Below, in pieces: positions 1 through 8,724 of a stretch of DNA of 64,000 nt. A program made the translations under genes and the position numbers. Origin of the DNA: Marinomonas shanghaiensis (GTDB lineage Bacteria > Pseudomonadota > Gammaproteobacteria > Pseudomonadales > Marinomonadaceae); contig NZ_QGOK01000024.1 of assembly GCF_003259175.1 (NCBI RefSeq), positions 1 through 64,000 on the forward strand. Reading direction: 5' to 3'. Each line of letters starts with the position of its first letter. The stretch's first letter is position 1. The notes under the pieces are model-generated. The model was not told the DNA's origin. It did not search any database and worked only from the letters and a program-made list of their open reading frames with translations.

Positions 1-6
1 TTTTTT

Positions 7-122
7 TGTAGGTCGCGGCTTTAGCCCGTCAAGACGTGATGTATCGTAATGCGCTCATCTCCGTCTCAAGTAGTCTGTTTTGTTCAAGAAAAGTTCTTTG
101 ACGGCCTGAAGGCCGACCTACA
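7..122. repeat. REP/BIME-like inverted repeat element
   Basis: Two ~26-base arms face each other. The left arm begins TGTAGGTCGCGGCTTTAGCC (7-26). The right arm, read on the other strand, begins TGTAGGTCGGCCTTCAGGCC and ends at 122. Each arm is itself a small palindrome (GGC...GCC), and both continue into CGTCAA. This is the layout of a REP pair around a ~65-base spacer. No transposase is nearby. The left edge of the window may cut further copies. Confidence 0.6.
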
Positions 123-256
123 ACTTGATTCGCTTGGGCCTGTTTCGTCCCTCAATGCGTTGGCGCCTGTACACGTCTGTGTGCGTCTGTGTGGATTAAA
201 GGACGAATGAACAGCTGCCTTGAATTTTGACTACCAAGGTCATTGCCTGTTCTATA

Positions 257-278
257 GATAACCTAGCAGTTGGTTATC
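257..278 (-). terminator. weak hairpin after the TPR gene
   Basis: A 7-bp stem, GATAACC/GGTTATC, with an 8-base loop lies 16 bases past the stop of the TPR gene on the minus strand. There is no clear U tract, so it could be a weak or factor-assisted terminator. The rest of 123-293 shows no gene. Confidence 0.3.
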
Positions 279-293
279 AGTTGCTTGTTTTAA

Positions 294-1586
294 TTACTTC
301 TTCAATGCCTTCAATTGCTTTAGGTACTTTGATTCTTCTCTGTTTTTATTCCAAGCATCGTAGAGCGCTATTAGGTTTTCTAATGCAATCTGTTTAGATG
401 CGGTTGGTGCTTGTGCTTTTTCCATCAAGGAGAGTGATTGCAGAAAGAGGGGTTCTGCTTTTAGGTAGTCTCTTTTAGTATAGAAAATAGCCCCCGCTCT
501 TGCGGCAGTATAGGCGGCTTGTAATGGCTGGGTCGGGATCTTGTCATGAAGTACTAGGCTCTGCTGATAAAGTGTTAAGGCTTCTTTAGTGTTGCCTTGA
601 TCTTCTTCTACACTACCGAGATTACCAAGTATGAGTGCTTGCTCTATACCTTGGGCGTGGTTGAGTTTATGTAATCCAGCTAGGGCTTCTTGATAAAGCG
701 CTTTGGCTTTTGGGTAATCATTTTTCTGCTGGCTGTCTAATGCCAATTCATTTAAGTTCATAATATTGGCTAACGACGCTTCGCTCGATGTAGATCGAAT
801 AGTAAGGGCTTGCTTACGCAGAGGTGTGGCTGAACTCTGTTTTCCTTGAGCCTCTAAGATAGCAGCAAGACGTTCTAGTGTTTCGGCAAGGTGAACGTCA
901 TTACTTTCTAGAGCATTTTGCTCTCGTTCGAGTTCTTCTTTTAATGTGCGTTGCGCGGCATCTTGCTGGTTTTGTTGTACATATGCTTCGGCTAGTGAAT
1001 AGTTTATTTGACGAAAAAGTTCACTAAATGGCTCATTACTTCTTCCTTTCATAAACTCTTCGACGATGGATATGGTCTCGGCATAATTCTGCGATTCATT
1101 ATGAAGGCGAGTTAGCGCGTTTACGGTTTTTAAAATGTCATTCGCTTGAACATCTTCAAATTGTTGAATATCCCAAGCTTGGGTATAAGCCTCAATGGCA
1201 TTTAGTGGTTGGTCAGCCTGTTCTAGGAAATTGCCTTTATTAAATAACAGAGTGGCTACTTGAGGGTGTTTGTCATCGTAAGCGCTTTTTGTAAACCGGA
1301 TCGCATCATTGATTGAATCAATTGCAGGGTTCTGCTTGCCTTGTGCTATCTGGATAAAAGCCAATAGGTTGAGACTACTGGCACGAAACGCGGTACCGTT
1401 GTCGGCTTCTTTAGCGATTTTGGCCGCGTATTTTGCATTTTTTTCTGCCTCGATGTAATCGCCATTTTGGTAAAGAGTCATGGCTTTATCTTGGTAATAC
1501 TGCCAATTTCCTGCGGCCCAGGACACAGAGCTGAATAATAGGGCGCAAAGAGTGACAAAAGTAGTTAAGTGATGCAGTTTTATCAT
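294..1586 (-). CDS. periplasmic TPR-repeat protein of the Slam locus
   Basis: The 430-aa product begins with a Sec signal peptide (about residues 1-24, cleavage near SSVSWA/AG). It is otherwise helical, with repeated TPR-like units such as the one starting near residue 29 (AMTLYQNGDYIEAEKNAKYA) and others near residues 70-110, 210-250 and 290-370. No catalytic motif is visible. The ATG lies one base after the stop of the Slam gene, with a GGAG Shine-Dalgarno inside the Slam coding end, so the two are translationally coupled. Its place as last gene of a Slam/TonB operon suggests a periplasmic adaptor or chaperone for the exported protein. That role is inferred from position only; the family is not recognised more precisely. 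Confidence 0.85.
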   Translation of the reverse strand: MIKLHHLTTFVTLCALLFSSVSWAAGNWQYYQDKAMTLYQNGDYIEAEKNAKYAAKIAKEADNGTAFRASSLNLLAFIQIAQGKQNPAIDSINDAIRFTKSAYDDKHPQVATLLFNKGNFLEQADQPLNAIEAYTQAWDIQQFEDVQANDILKTVNALTRLHNESQNYAETISIVEEFMKGRSNEPFSELFRQINYSLAEAYVQQNQQDAAQRTLKEELEREQNALESNDVHLAETLERLAAILEAQGKQSSATPLRKQALTIRSTSSEASLANIMNLNELALDSQQKNDYPKAKALYQEALAGLHKLNHAQGIEQALILGNLGSVEEDQGNTKEALTLYQQSLVLHDKIPTQPLQAAYTAARAGAIFYTKRDYLKAEPLFLQSLSLMEKAQAPTASKQIALENLIALYDAWNKNREESKYLKQLKALKK

Positions 1587-1587
1587 G

Positions 1588-3084
1588 TTAGAAATTTTTC
1601 TCCAGTTTTAGGCTGACTTGGTTGTTTTCACGGCTATACAGCCAATCTACATTGCTGTTTATATTTGAGTGTTTGATGGTTAGGCTCGGAGCAAAACCTA
1701 AGATGGACAGTTGAGGCGATTTCATGACCAATGTGTAGCTGCTTTCATGGTCATTGCGTTTTGCACCAAGAATGTTGCTGTACGCTTTGTAGGTTTGTTC
1801 GCGGAAAGAGGTGAAAAATGTTGTGCTTAGAACATTAGAAAACGATTTTGAGACCCCAAGTCGTACGCCAAGTTGTAAGTAGCCATAGGGTTTATCATCT
1901 GCTTGTCGGTCTAATCCATCAACACCTCCGAATAATGTCCAGCTGTTTGGCAAGACTTGCCACATGGTCGCGTTTGCTGAGTAGGAAGGGCCGTTATAGC
2001 GTTCGTAGTTTTGTTTTTTGTAGCGCAGTTCTTTGTAATCGCCTTGGAGTTTGAGCATTTGCTTGTTAGAAAAGCGACGAGTCCATTCGCCATGTAGGCC
2101 TAAGGCACTGTACATGGCTTTATTTCCATAGGCAGAAAATTCAAAAGAAGGAGCGAGTTGTATTTGGTCATCGAGATCTTGATAGCGATAACCTAATTGC
2201 GTTACCGATGTGCTTTCATTGTAATCAGGGTAATCGTCATAACTTTTACCGTACAGCAAAGAGCGAAAATACAGTCCATTATGTCCGACAGTTGGCATGT
2301 ATTTGTTTATGGTAAGTTCGTAATCAAGTCCAGTTGCTGAAATGGCGTCAGGGATTTTCCGCTCATAAATGCATTGGCCTTGAGCGATGAGTAAACAGGT
2401 TCGGCTTTCTGAAGATTGGTTAAGGTTATCATTCCATACTGCACCAAGCGCGATGGAGATCGACCAATCACGGCGCTGTTCAAGTGCTTTACGGAAACTT
2501 TCTACTGTACGATTTACGCCTGCTTGTTGTTCATTGTCTGGGTCAAGATTTGCCGATATTTGTGCAAAAACTACCTCTGCCTCTTTATCTTGGTGATCTT
2601 CGAATAGTACGCGGGCCAGTTCCAGTTGACCTGGCAAGAACCCAGGGTTGAGGCCGAGGAGCTGGCGATACTCTGTTGCGGCTTGCTTCATATTACCCTG
2701 GATTCGAGCTAATGCGCCTTTCGCATAAGCGAGTAAAAGTGGATCAGCATCGGAAAGTGTTCGGTATTCATCGAGAAAGTAAACGACGGCATTCCATTGT
2801 TTTTGTTTAATGGAAATATAGAGCGCACGCCCGATATCATTAGCATTGTGTCCTACGGTGTAAGACTTGCCATCAAGAATCAGCTCTGGGCGTTTTCCTG
2901 ATAGGTAATCTTCATCTTTGAGTAACTCACTTTCCTTTGAATTGTTTTGTTGTTCTATGTTTTGGTTTAACCTGAGCTGAGTATCTAGATCGTGATCATC
3001 TGCTGTTGCAGATCGTGAGAACATAAACAGCAAGGCCAATCCGACTATCTTGCAATGAAGAAAGTTACTTTTTAAAAAATGCAT
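1588..3084 (-). CDS. Slam-type outer-membrane translocon (surface lipoprotein assembly modifier, DUF560)
   Basis: The 498-aa product has a signal peptide (about residues 1-28, ending SRSATA/DD). A periplasmic TPR-like N-terminal domain spans roughly residues 75-205 (LARVLFEDHQDKEAEVVFAQ). About 290 residues of alternating amphipathic strands follow and end in phenylalanine (SLKLEKNF), as expected for an outer-membrane barrel. Length and two-part layout match the Slam family, which moves TbpB-like proteins and hemophilins across the outer membrane. The upstream neighbour encodes exactly such a substrate. A terminator-like hairpin separates the two, so expression probably depends on read-through or a weak internal promoter. 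The Slam assignment is from architecture plus context, without a database search. Confidence 0.82.
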   Translation of the reverse strand: MHFLKSNFLHCKIVGLALLFMFSRSATADDHDLDTQLRLNQNIEQQNNSKESELLKDEDYLSGKRPELILDGKSYTVGHNANDIGRALYISIKQKQWNAVVYFLDEYRTLSDADPLLLAYAKGALARIQGNMKQAATEYRQLLGLNPGFLPGQLELARVLFEDHQDKEAEVVFAQISANLDPDNEQQAGVNRTVESFRKALEQRRDWSISIALGAVWNDNLNQSSESRTCLLIAQGQCIYERKIPDAISATGLDYELTINKYMPTVGHNGLYFRSLLYGKSYDDYPDYNESTSVTQLGYRYQDLDDQIQLAPSFEFSAYGNKAMYSALGLHGEWTRRFSNKQMLKLQGDYKELRYKKQNYERYNGPSYSANATMWQVLPNSWTLFGGVDGLDRQADDKPYGYLQLGVRLGVSKSFSNVLSTTFFTSFREQTYKAYSNILGAKRNDHESSYTLVMKSPQLSILGFAPSLTIKHSNINSNVDWLYSRENNQVSLKLEKNF

Positions 3085-3109
3085 GTAAATGGCTCATCAT
3101 AGGCAGTAA

Positions 3110-3143
3110 AGAGAAAAGCCGAGCAGGATAATCATGCTCGGCT
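3110..3143 (-). terminator. terminator/attenuator between substrate gene and Slam gene
   Basis: On the minus strand an 8-bp GC-rich stem, GCCGAGCA/TGCTCGGC, with a 9-base loop is followed by TTTTCTCTTT. It sits about 20 bases past the stop of the secreted-substrate gene and ahead of the Slam gene. It probably ends most transcripts there and keeps Slam at a lower level than its substrate. Confidence 0.75.
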
Positions 3144-3165
3144 AAGGTTAAATCATAATAATGAC

Positions 3166-3945
3166 TTAGTCTTTAGAGCCGCCAAATGCGGTGTCGTATT
3201 GCGTACCAGCAAAGTCAACAAGCCCCGCTAGATCTGCTTGGCCATTGTAGAATTGACCTGAAACGTTACCAGCAGAAGCGACTTCGATTACTGAAATACT
3301 TGCTGTTGCATCTGAGCCAGTAACAGAAGCATCGCTATTAATGGACGCTGTACCAATATCAACAGTAAGGCCATTTGTGTTCGCCATGCTGCCTGTTAGT
3401 GTTGCCGCAGCAAAGTCAGCGGTTAATGTACCGTTTAGCAGGCTTGCTGCTGTGCCGTCGTAGTTATTGATACCCACGACTGTATAGGTGGCCGTACCAG
3501 AGGTTGGCACAGAGGAGTCCGCAGAGACGCCTGAGTAGTACACAGTACGTGTTGCGTCGCCACTAGTGCCACTAGCAGACCATTCACCAAACCAAACGTC
3601 ACTGGTGCCTACTTGAGCAAAGTGAAATACCCCCAAACCTGAGTGATCAGTTTCTGGTTCTTCACCTGGCTCGTAGTCATAAGGGAAGTTTAATACATGA
3701 ACACCGTTTGATGTTCCGCCATAAGCACTTAGCCCCTGAAAATCGACAAAGTTAGTAATCCCAGTGTATTGCACCGCGATTCCTGCTTTTCCTGATGAAT
3801 GTGGCCCACCGTTTACTGTTGAAATATCAATATCTACATAGCTAGTGTTGCTTGATGCACCTGGAGCGGTCGCTTGTACAGTACCTGATAATGCTAAAGT
3901 ACCAAGAGCGAGAGTCATTGCGCTTACTAAATGTAACTTTTTCAT
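3166..3945 (-). CDS. Slam-dependent hemophilin-like secreted protein (TbpB-barrel type)
   Basis: The start is placed at MKKLHLV (3945), which has GGAG 8 bases upstream, rather than at an ATG 42 bases earlier. The 259-aa product has a Sec signal peptide (about 1-26, LSGTVQA/TAPG) with no lipobox cysteine, so it should be released or soluble rather than lipid-anchored. The mature part is Gly/Ser/Thr-rich beta sequence. The C-terminus resembles the eight-stranded barrel of Slam substrates: GQFYNGQADLAGLVDFAG, then YDTAFGGSKD. Hemophilins of this class bind heme and deliver it to a TonB receptor, and the receptor gene lies directly upstream here. The ligand (heme, or another metal or cofactor) cannot be read from the sequence. 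Confidence 0.78.
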   Translation of the reverse strand: MKKLHLVSAMTLALGTLALSGTVQATAPGASSNTSYVDIDISTVNGGPHSSGKAGIAVQYTGITNFVDFQGLSAYGGTSNGVHVLNFPYDYEPGEEPETDHSGLGVFHFAQVGTSDVWFGEWSASGTSGDATRTVYYSGVSADSSVPTSGTATYTVVGINNYDGTAASLLNGTLTADFAAATLTGSMANTNGLTVDIGTASINSDASVTGSDATASISVIEVASAGNVSGQFYNGQADLAGLVDFAGTQYDTAFGGSKD

Positions 3946-3994
3946 TGTATTACTCCATTGTGTTGTGTGTTTCCCCAATGAAAACACGGTTGCT

Positions 3995-4018
3995 ATGACA
4001 CTACTTATGTTGTGTCAT
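3995..4018 (-). other. hairpin in the leader of the hemophilin-like gene
   Basis: A 7-bp stem, ATGACAC/GTGTCAT, with a 10-base loop lies in the spacer between receptor and hemophilin-like gene. A second hairpin overlaps the receptor stop codon (about 4028-4052, AACAGG/CCTGTT outer stem). Neither has a U tract. They could protect a processed downstream mRNA. Confidence 0.4.
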
Positions 4019-4034
4019 CCTTGCTAACAGGTCG

Positions 4035-7000
4035 CTAAAAGCGGCCTGTTAAACCCAGTTTAAATGTGCGCCCCGGCGCGGCGACAACGGATCGAGTTGC
4101 TGGATCCACATAATATTGGTCGCTTAGGTTTGAACCGGTGAACTCCACATCAAAGTTGTTGTTAATTCTGTAGCGAATATAAGCATCGACTAGGACGGTG
4201 TCGTCCCAAGAAAAGGGTGTGTTAAAGGTATAAACATACCCAGTACTGTTGTTTGAATTTTGAACGGAATTACGGATGTACCAGTCTAGGTCGTCGTTGT
4301 CATAGCCCTTGTAATAGGTAAGGCGTCCGCCTAGCTCCAAGCGGCGTTCCATAAAGCGCTGTCCTAAGGATAGATTGGCAGACAGTTTTGGGGTGGCCTG
4401 TGCAAGTTGATAGCCACCAGGGAAACCGTATTTGAAGCAAGTTGGGATCGGCTCATTAGCGGCTCGACTTATATCATTAATGGATAACATCGCCGCGCTG
4501 TCTTCATCACAGATTTCATTCTGTAAGGTGTAATTCACACCTAAACCGGTGAAAAAACGGCCATTGTCATAACGGGCACTGAGTTCTATGCCACGAATTT
4601 TTTGCTCGTCGACATTATTAAATTTAAAGTATTTATCACGTTCGATAACATCTTTAGTGAGATTGTCGTAGTAGGCGATTTTTACATCAGCGTGTTCGGC
4701 ATTGGTAAGCCATTGGGTTAAATCGTGTACATAAGCCAGCTCCCAGTTATGGGCGTGTTCTGGTTTAACACCATAAATGCTTTGAGACGCGGAAAAGGCG
4801 ATGGTGCTTTCAAACATGCTAGGGTAGCGTAAGGTTTCGCTGTATTTTAGATAGGCTCGACTGTAGTCGGTGAATTGGTAGCTGATGCCAGCATGGGGTA
4901 CCCAGCCATGGTCTTTTTGTTTTTTCGCGGTTTGGGCGATAAATTCATTTACAGGCTTAGCACTGCAGCTAACGACATTTTCATTGGCTAATGAGCCATT
5001 GAGGCAAGGGTTGTCGGCGCGGTCGTAATTGCCATCAGCATCGGGCTTCCAAGTTGCATAGTTGTTGTAAGTATTCTCAATAACTGTCTTATCGTATGAA
5101 ATACCAGCAACAATTTGATCATATACTGCTTGGCTTATAGCTCCAGAATCTAGGTAGGTTTTAAAAAATGCGGTTCTTTCAGCAACTAATGCTGCAATCT
5201 CTTCATCTGTGCGGACATATCCTGTGCTGTAAGAAATATTATAATAACTAGTGTTTGCTTCTGAGAATTCTCCATTGTGAGCATTCAAAAAATCATCGAA
5301 TGCCCAATAAGCGGAATAGGTCATACCACCATTGAGTTTGAGTTTATCGGTTGGTTGCCAAGCAAGGTCGAAGTTGGTTTCCCATTCTTCCCGTCGTCCC
5401 GCTCGTGGAAAAGACAATTTGCCAGATTGTGTGAAACGTCCATCGTATTCGTCTTCTGAACTGAGCTCTTCATGCTGAAAACGACCACCTAGGGTCAAAT
5501 CTAAAGTCTCCGTCAAATTCATCTTATTGCTTAGGGTAATGCCATCCACAAGGTTTGTGGCATTTGCCAACCCTGTGTTGATTAAAGGCGAGTCGGTATC
5601 GTTTGGGGGGGTGGCATTTGGGTATCCCCCAGAGGTGTAAGTATCACTGACGGTGTCGGTACGCCAAAGATTGGCATTAAAATCAACCCAGCGATTATCG
5701 AGAGGTTTGTAATTGTATTCTAGGTTATAAGCTTTGGCGTTGACTTTACTGAGTGGCCACTGAATAGCGCTTCTATCATCTTGGCTGCTAATTCTGGACG
5801 GCATGATCTCGCCATAAGTCGAATCAGACTCGCGGTAATTAAAGCTAATTTTTTGCTCATCGCTGATGTGTAGCGTTGTCTTTAGCAACCAAGATTCCAT
5901 TAGGCTGGAGGTGTTAGTGACTTCGGTTCCAGGTTTCCAGTATTTGGCCATGGTGGTGATGTAATCTAAATCTTGACCAATTTCTTCTTGGCTGTAGTAG
6001 CTTGTGTTGTTTTTCCCTGAGTAATAATTGCCTCGCTCCCGATAAGCATAAGCAGCGAGCACGTCAAAGTGCTCACTCTTTTTGGCCGCAGCCACGCGAT
6101 AGGCGTAGTCACCACCATTTAGCGGGTTGTTATCGCTATCCGATTTGTTTTTTACATTAACACGTAGAGTTTTATCGCTCGCTGGGAAACTACTGCCAAC
6201 AGGGTAACCCTCTACTTCACTAGGTAATTCGCCCGTGTGAAGGCTTGGTACTCTTGCGTTCACAGCATTGCTACTGCCTTCTATTTTGAATTCTGCCCCA
6301 AAGGTTTCACCATCGCGGATTAAGTCGTCGGGTGACAGAGTTTTGACCACCATGGCGCCACCAACGCTGCTGTGTACATCACGCTCATTGGTGGCACCCT
6401 TGTAAATTTGTACGTTGCCTATCAGGTTCGGGTCGATGTAATTGCGGTTAGTCGCGCCGTTGTAGCCACGCCATACTGTCAGCGCTTGCTCTGTACCATC
6501 TATGGTAACAGGAACACGGCCAGGGCCTTGAACGCCACGAATGTTTAGATCGAGTGCGCCGCTGTTGCGAGCTTCGCCACTGAATACGCCGGGAACGCCT
6601 TGTAGTAAATCCGATGGGGTGGTGCCCTTGTAACGCTCTACCTCTGTTTTACCAATAAAGGTCGTGGAGGTGTTTTTGTCGTATACGTCGTCATAGCCCT
6701 TTTGATCACGGGCACTCATATCAGACATTGCGTTGTTGTCTTCAATGGTAATGGTAGGAAGATTGACTCCGTCATCTCCTTGCTCGGATTTTACGATGTA
6801 ACTGCCATTTTGAGTTTGTTGGGCAACCAGATTGGTATTTGCCAGAATCTTTGCCAGTGCGGCGTCCTGTGTGTAGTCGCCGTTAAGGCCAGAGCTGCGT
6901 TTGCCTGTGGTAAGGGCAGAGTTAATGGATAAACTCACATCAGCGGTTAATGCAAATTGATTCAGTACTGAATCTAAAGAGCCTGCCGGAATGGAATAGT

Positions 7001-7127
7001 AGCGACTGTCTACTTGGGCCATGTTATCTGCGGCTAAAACGGGAGAAATTCCATATAATGCGACGGAAACGCTTAATGGTATGGCCAGTATTAATGGTTT
7101 GAAGAGGGGCTGTTTTTGGTGTTTCAT
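4035..7127 (-). CDS. TonB-dependent outer-membrane receptor with STN signalling domain
   Basis: The 1030-aa precursor has a signal peptide (about 1-32, ending SPVLA/AD). An STN domain follows at about residues 38-114 (YSIPAGSLDSVLNQFALTAD), then a plug domain at about 150-290 (SDLLQGVPGVFSGEARNSGA, LDLNIRGVQGPGRVPVTIDG). The large 22-strand barrel ends in TFKLGLTGRF with terminal Phe. STN domains contact FecR-type sensors, and fecR and fecI lie directly upstream, so this is a transducer as well as a transporter. The next gene encodes a hemophilin-like protein, so it is the likely docking receptor. A Fur-like site lies about 75 bases before the start codon. Long barrel loops, for example residues 640-740, are as expected for a receptor that binds a protein ligand. 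Confidence 0.92.
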   Translation of the reverse strand: MKHQKQPLFKPLILAIPLSVSVALYGISPVLAADNMAQVDSRYYSIPAGSLDSVLNQFALTADVSLSINSALTTGKRSSGLNGDYTQDAALAKILANTNLVAQQTQNGSYIVKSEQGDDGVNLPTITIEDNNAMSDMSARDQKGYDDVYDKNTSTTFIGKTEVERYKGTTPSDLLQGVPGVFSGEARNSGALDLNIRGVQGPGRVPVTIDGTEQALTVWRGYNGATNRNYIDPNLIGNVQIYKGATNERDVHSSVGGAMVVKTLSPDDLIRDGETFGAEFKIEGSSNAVNARVPSLHTGELPSEVEGYPVGSSFPASDKTLRVNVKNKSDSDNNPLNGGDYAYRVAAAKKSEHFDVLAAYAYRERGNYYSGKNNTSYYSQEEIGQDLDYITTMAKYWKPGTEVTNTSSLMESWLLKTTLHISDEQKISFNYRESDSTYGEIMPSRISSQDDRSAIQWPLSKVNAKAYNLEYNYKPLDNRWVDFNANLWRTDTVSDTYTSGGYPNATPPNDTDSPLINTGLANATNLVDGITLSNKMNLTETLDLTLGGRFQHEELSSEDEYDGRFTQSGKLSFPRAGRREEWETNFDLAWQPTDKLKLNGGMTYSAYWAFDDFLNAHNGEFSEANTSYYNISYSTGYVRTDEEIAALVAERTAFFKTYLDSGAISQAVYDQIVAGISYDKTVIENTYNNYATWKPDADGNYDRADNPCLNGSLANENVVSCSAKPVNEFIAQTAKKQKDHGWVPHAGISYQFTDYSRAYLKYSETLRYPSMFESTIAFSASQSIYGVKPEHAHNWELAYVHDLTQWLTNAEHADVKIAYYDNLTKDVIERDKYFKFNNVDEQKIRGIELSARYDNGRFFTGLGVNYTLQNEICDEDSAAMLSINDISRAANEPIPTCFKYGFPGGYQLAQATPKLSANLSLGQRFMERRLELGGRLTYYKGYDNDDLDWYIRNSVQNSNNSTGYVYTFNTPFSWDDTVLVDAYIRYRINNNFDVEFTGSNLSDQYYVDPATRSVVAAPGRTFKLGLTGRF

Positions 7128-7201
7128 TCTTTAACTTCTCGGCTGAATTAGTGTCTATACCCTTCATACCGAGTGAAGCTGGAAAACCCACAAAAGAAAA
7201 T

Positions 7202-7220
7202 AAAAGTAATTATCATTTTT
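7202..7220 (-). promoter_or_regulatory. Fur-box-like site before the TonB receptor
   Basis: Read on the minus strand, the 19-mer AAAAATGATAATTACTTTT matches the classical Fur consensus at about 13 of 19 positions, with the core ATGATAAT intact. It lies in the 108-base gap between fecR and the receptor gene, where a FecI-dependent promoter is also expected. I could not confidently place -35 and -10 elements. Confidence 0.5.
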
Positions 7221-7235
7221 ATTTGTGGGTTGTAC

Positions 7236-8177
7236 TTAGCTTGCTGTTACGTTGACCCAATAGGGTGTTAATTGGTAAATGTTGATGGGGAGGCTTGCTT
7301 GTAGCTGTTGTAAAATTTGATCTGTATTGTCTATAGAAAACACGCCCGTGACGGCCAGCTGTCTGAGTTCCGGTGCCACTCTGACTATACCTTTTCTGTA
7401 ACGACTTAGTTCATGTATAAAATCGGTGAGGGGCATTCGTTGTGCTACCAGCTTACCTGTAACCCAACCGACGGTATTGGGGTCCGTATTAGATATGCGG
7501 GATGTATTGATGGTATTGAAAGAGACACTTTCACCAGGGCTTATTGATAGTGGGTTATGCATTTGCTTACCAAGCAATTGGACGCTTTGACCTGAGAATA
7601 CGCTAATACGGGTGATGTCATCGGTACGACGAATATTAAGCTTGCCTTGATTAAAAGAAATTATGCCATCCATTGTTTCTATTTGGTAAGGCGTTGCTTG
7701 TGACACATCTAGGAAGAATTCACCGTCATCAAGTTTAAATTGATGTTCTGTTGGCATAGCAAGAGTGGTCTTCGTATTCACAACTAGTTTATTGATATCG
7801 CTTAATGGAAAGCTTCTTACTTCCCCTGTCGCTGTGGCTAGGTTCTTATAGTAAGAGGCGTGAGAGCTTAGGGACCGATTATGTATATAGCCGCCAGCGA
7901 AGAAGAGCCCTCCAGTAGAAAGCCCTATTAAACTTAAAACATGACGACGAGACATTTTTCGGCTTCGAGCTATGATTTGAATCGTCTCTTTCGGGGCATC
8001 TCCGAAATGTGCCTGTGCTTGCATCAGGCATTGCCATGCTTTTTCATTGTCAGGGTCGGCGGCTCGCCATTTATTACAAGCGTGCTGATCATGTTTGGAT
8101 GGTTTGTCTGACCAGAGTCTTGCCATCAGATGTGCTGCCTGTTGAATGCGTTCTAGATCAATTTGGTTTGGTTGCAT
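7236..8177 (-). CDS. fecR: FecR-type transmembrane anti-sigma/sensor protein
   Basis: The start is placed at MQPNQIDL (8177), which overlaps the sigma-factor stop as TAATG and has GGAGAG upstream; an ATG 33 bases earlier is less likely. The 313-aa product has an N-terminal cytoplasmic anti-sigma region with the family motif W-RAADPDNEKAWQ (about residues 36-49). A single transmembrane helix follows at about 80-100 (VLSLIGLSTGGLFFAGG). The periplasmic FecR domain is at about 115-215, and a C-terminal region contacts the receptor's STN domain in the family. In FecR systems the loaded receptor signals through FecR to free or activate FecI. Confidence 0.9.
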   Translation of the reverse strand: MQPNQIDLERIQQAAHLMARLWSDKPSKHDQHACNKWRAADPDNEKAWQCLMQAQAHFGDAPKETIQIIARSRKMSRRHVLSLIGLSTGGLFFAGGYIHNRSLSSHASYYKNLATATGEVRSFPLSDINKLVVNTKTTLAMPTEHQFKLDDGEFFLDVSQATPYQIETMDGIISFNQGKLNIRRTDDITRISVFSGQSVQLLGKQMHNPLSISPGESVSFNTINTSRISNTDPNTVGWVTGKLVAQRMPLTDFIHELSRYRKGIVRVAPELRQLAVTGVFSIDNTDQILQQLQASLPINIYQLTPYWVNVTAS

Positions 8178-8686
8178 TATTTGTGTCTCTCCATCATGGC
8201 TATGGCACACGCTTGTAATGCTTTGGCGATGTATTTCTCTACAGAAGATATTGATACGTTTAATTGCACTGCAATGTCGGAATAGGACAACCCTTCTAGT
8301 CTGCGCAGTAGAAATGCTTGGCGTGCTTTTTCCGACACTTGGTGTAATAGCGCATCGATCTCTATTAAGGTCTCGATAACTTCAAGGCGTTTTTCTGGTG
8401 ACGAATGATACTCTTCAGGAAGATGGCTGATTGACTCCAAGTATGCCTGTTCAATACGCCACCGACGATATTGATCAACAACTAGACCCTTAGCGATACA
8501 GGTTAAATACTGGCGTGCGTATTCGGTAGGCGGTATTTTCCCACTAACCAATACTTTCAAGTAGGTATCTTGCATCAAATCTGCGGCTTTATGCGAGCAG
8601 TTAAGTCGCTTGCGCAGAAAGTTGGATAGCCATCCTTGATGTAGCTCGTACAGCTGAGTGAATTGGAGTTGTAAATCTCTATTCAT
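8177..8686 (-). CDS. fecI: ECF sigma factor, FecI type
   Basis: The 169-aa product has sigma-2 (DLMQDTYLKVLVSG near residue 37, plus DQYRRWR) and sigma-4 (EGLSYSDIAVQLNVSISSVE near residue 130, a helix-turn-helix) with no extra domains. This is the usual size and layout of iron-starvation sigma factors. Its stop overlaps the fecR start, so the pair is translationally coupled. A Fur-like site begins 20 bases upstream of the start codon, which fits repression by iron. Its likely target is the promoter of the TonB receptor operon downstream. Confidence 0.93.
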   Translation of the reverse strand: MNRDLQLQFTQLYELHQGWLSNFLRKRLNCSHKAADLMQDTYLKVLVSGKIPPTEYARQYLTCIAKGLVVDQYRRWRIEQAYLESISHLPEEYHSSPEKRLEVIETLIEIDALLHQVSEKARQAFLLRRLEGLSYSDIAVQLNVSISSVEKYIAKALQACAIAMMERHK

Positions 8687-8705
8687 ATCGTAAAACCTAT
8701 CATTT

Positions 8706-8724
8706 GATAATGGTTATCATTTAT
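8706..8724 (-). promoter_or_regulatory. Fur-box-like site before fecI
   Basis: The 19-mer GATAATGGTTATCATTTAT on the plus strand matches the Fur consensus at about 14 of 19 positions, including GATAATG and ATCAT. It lies 20-38 bases upstream of the fecI start codon, where bound Fur would block transcription. Confidence 0.6.
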
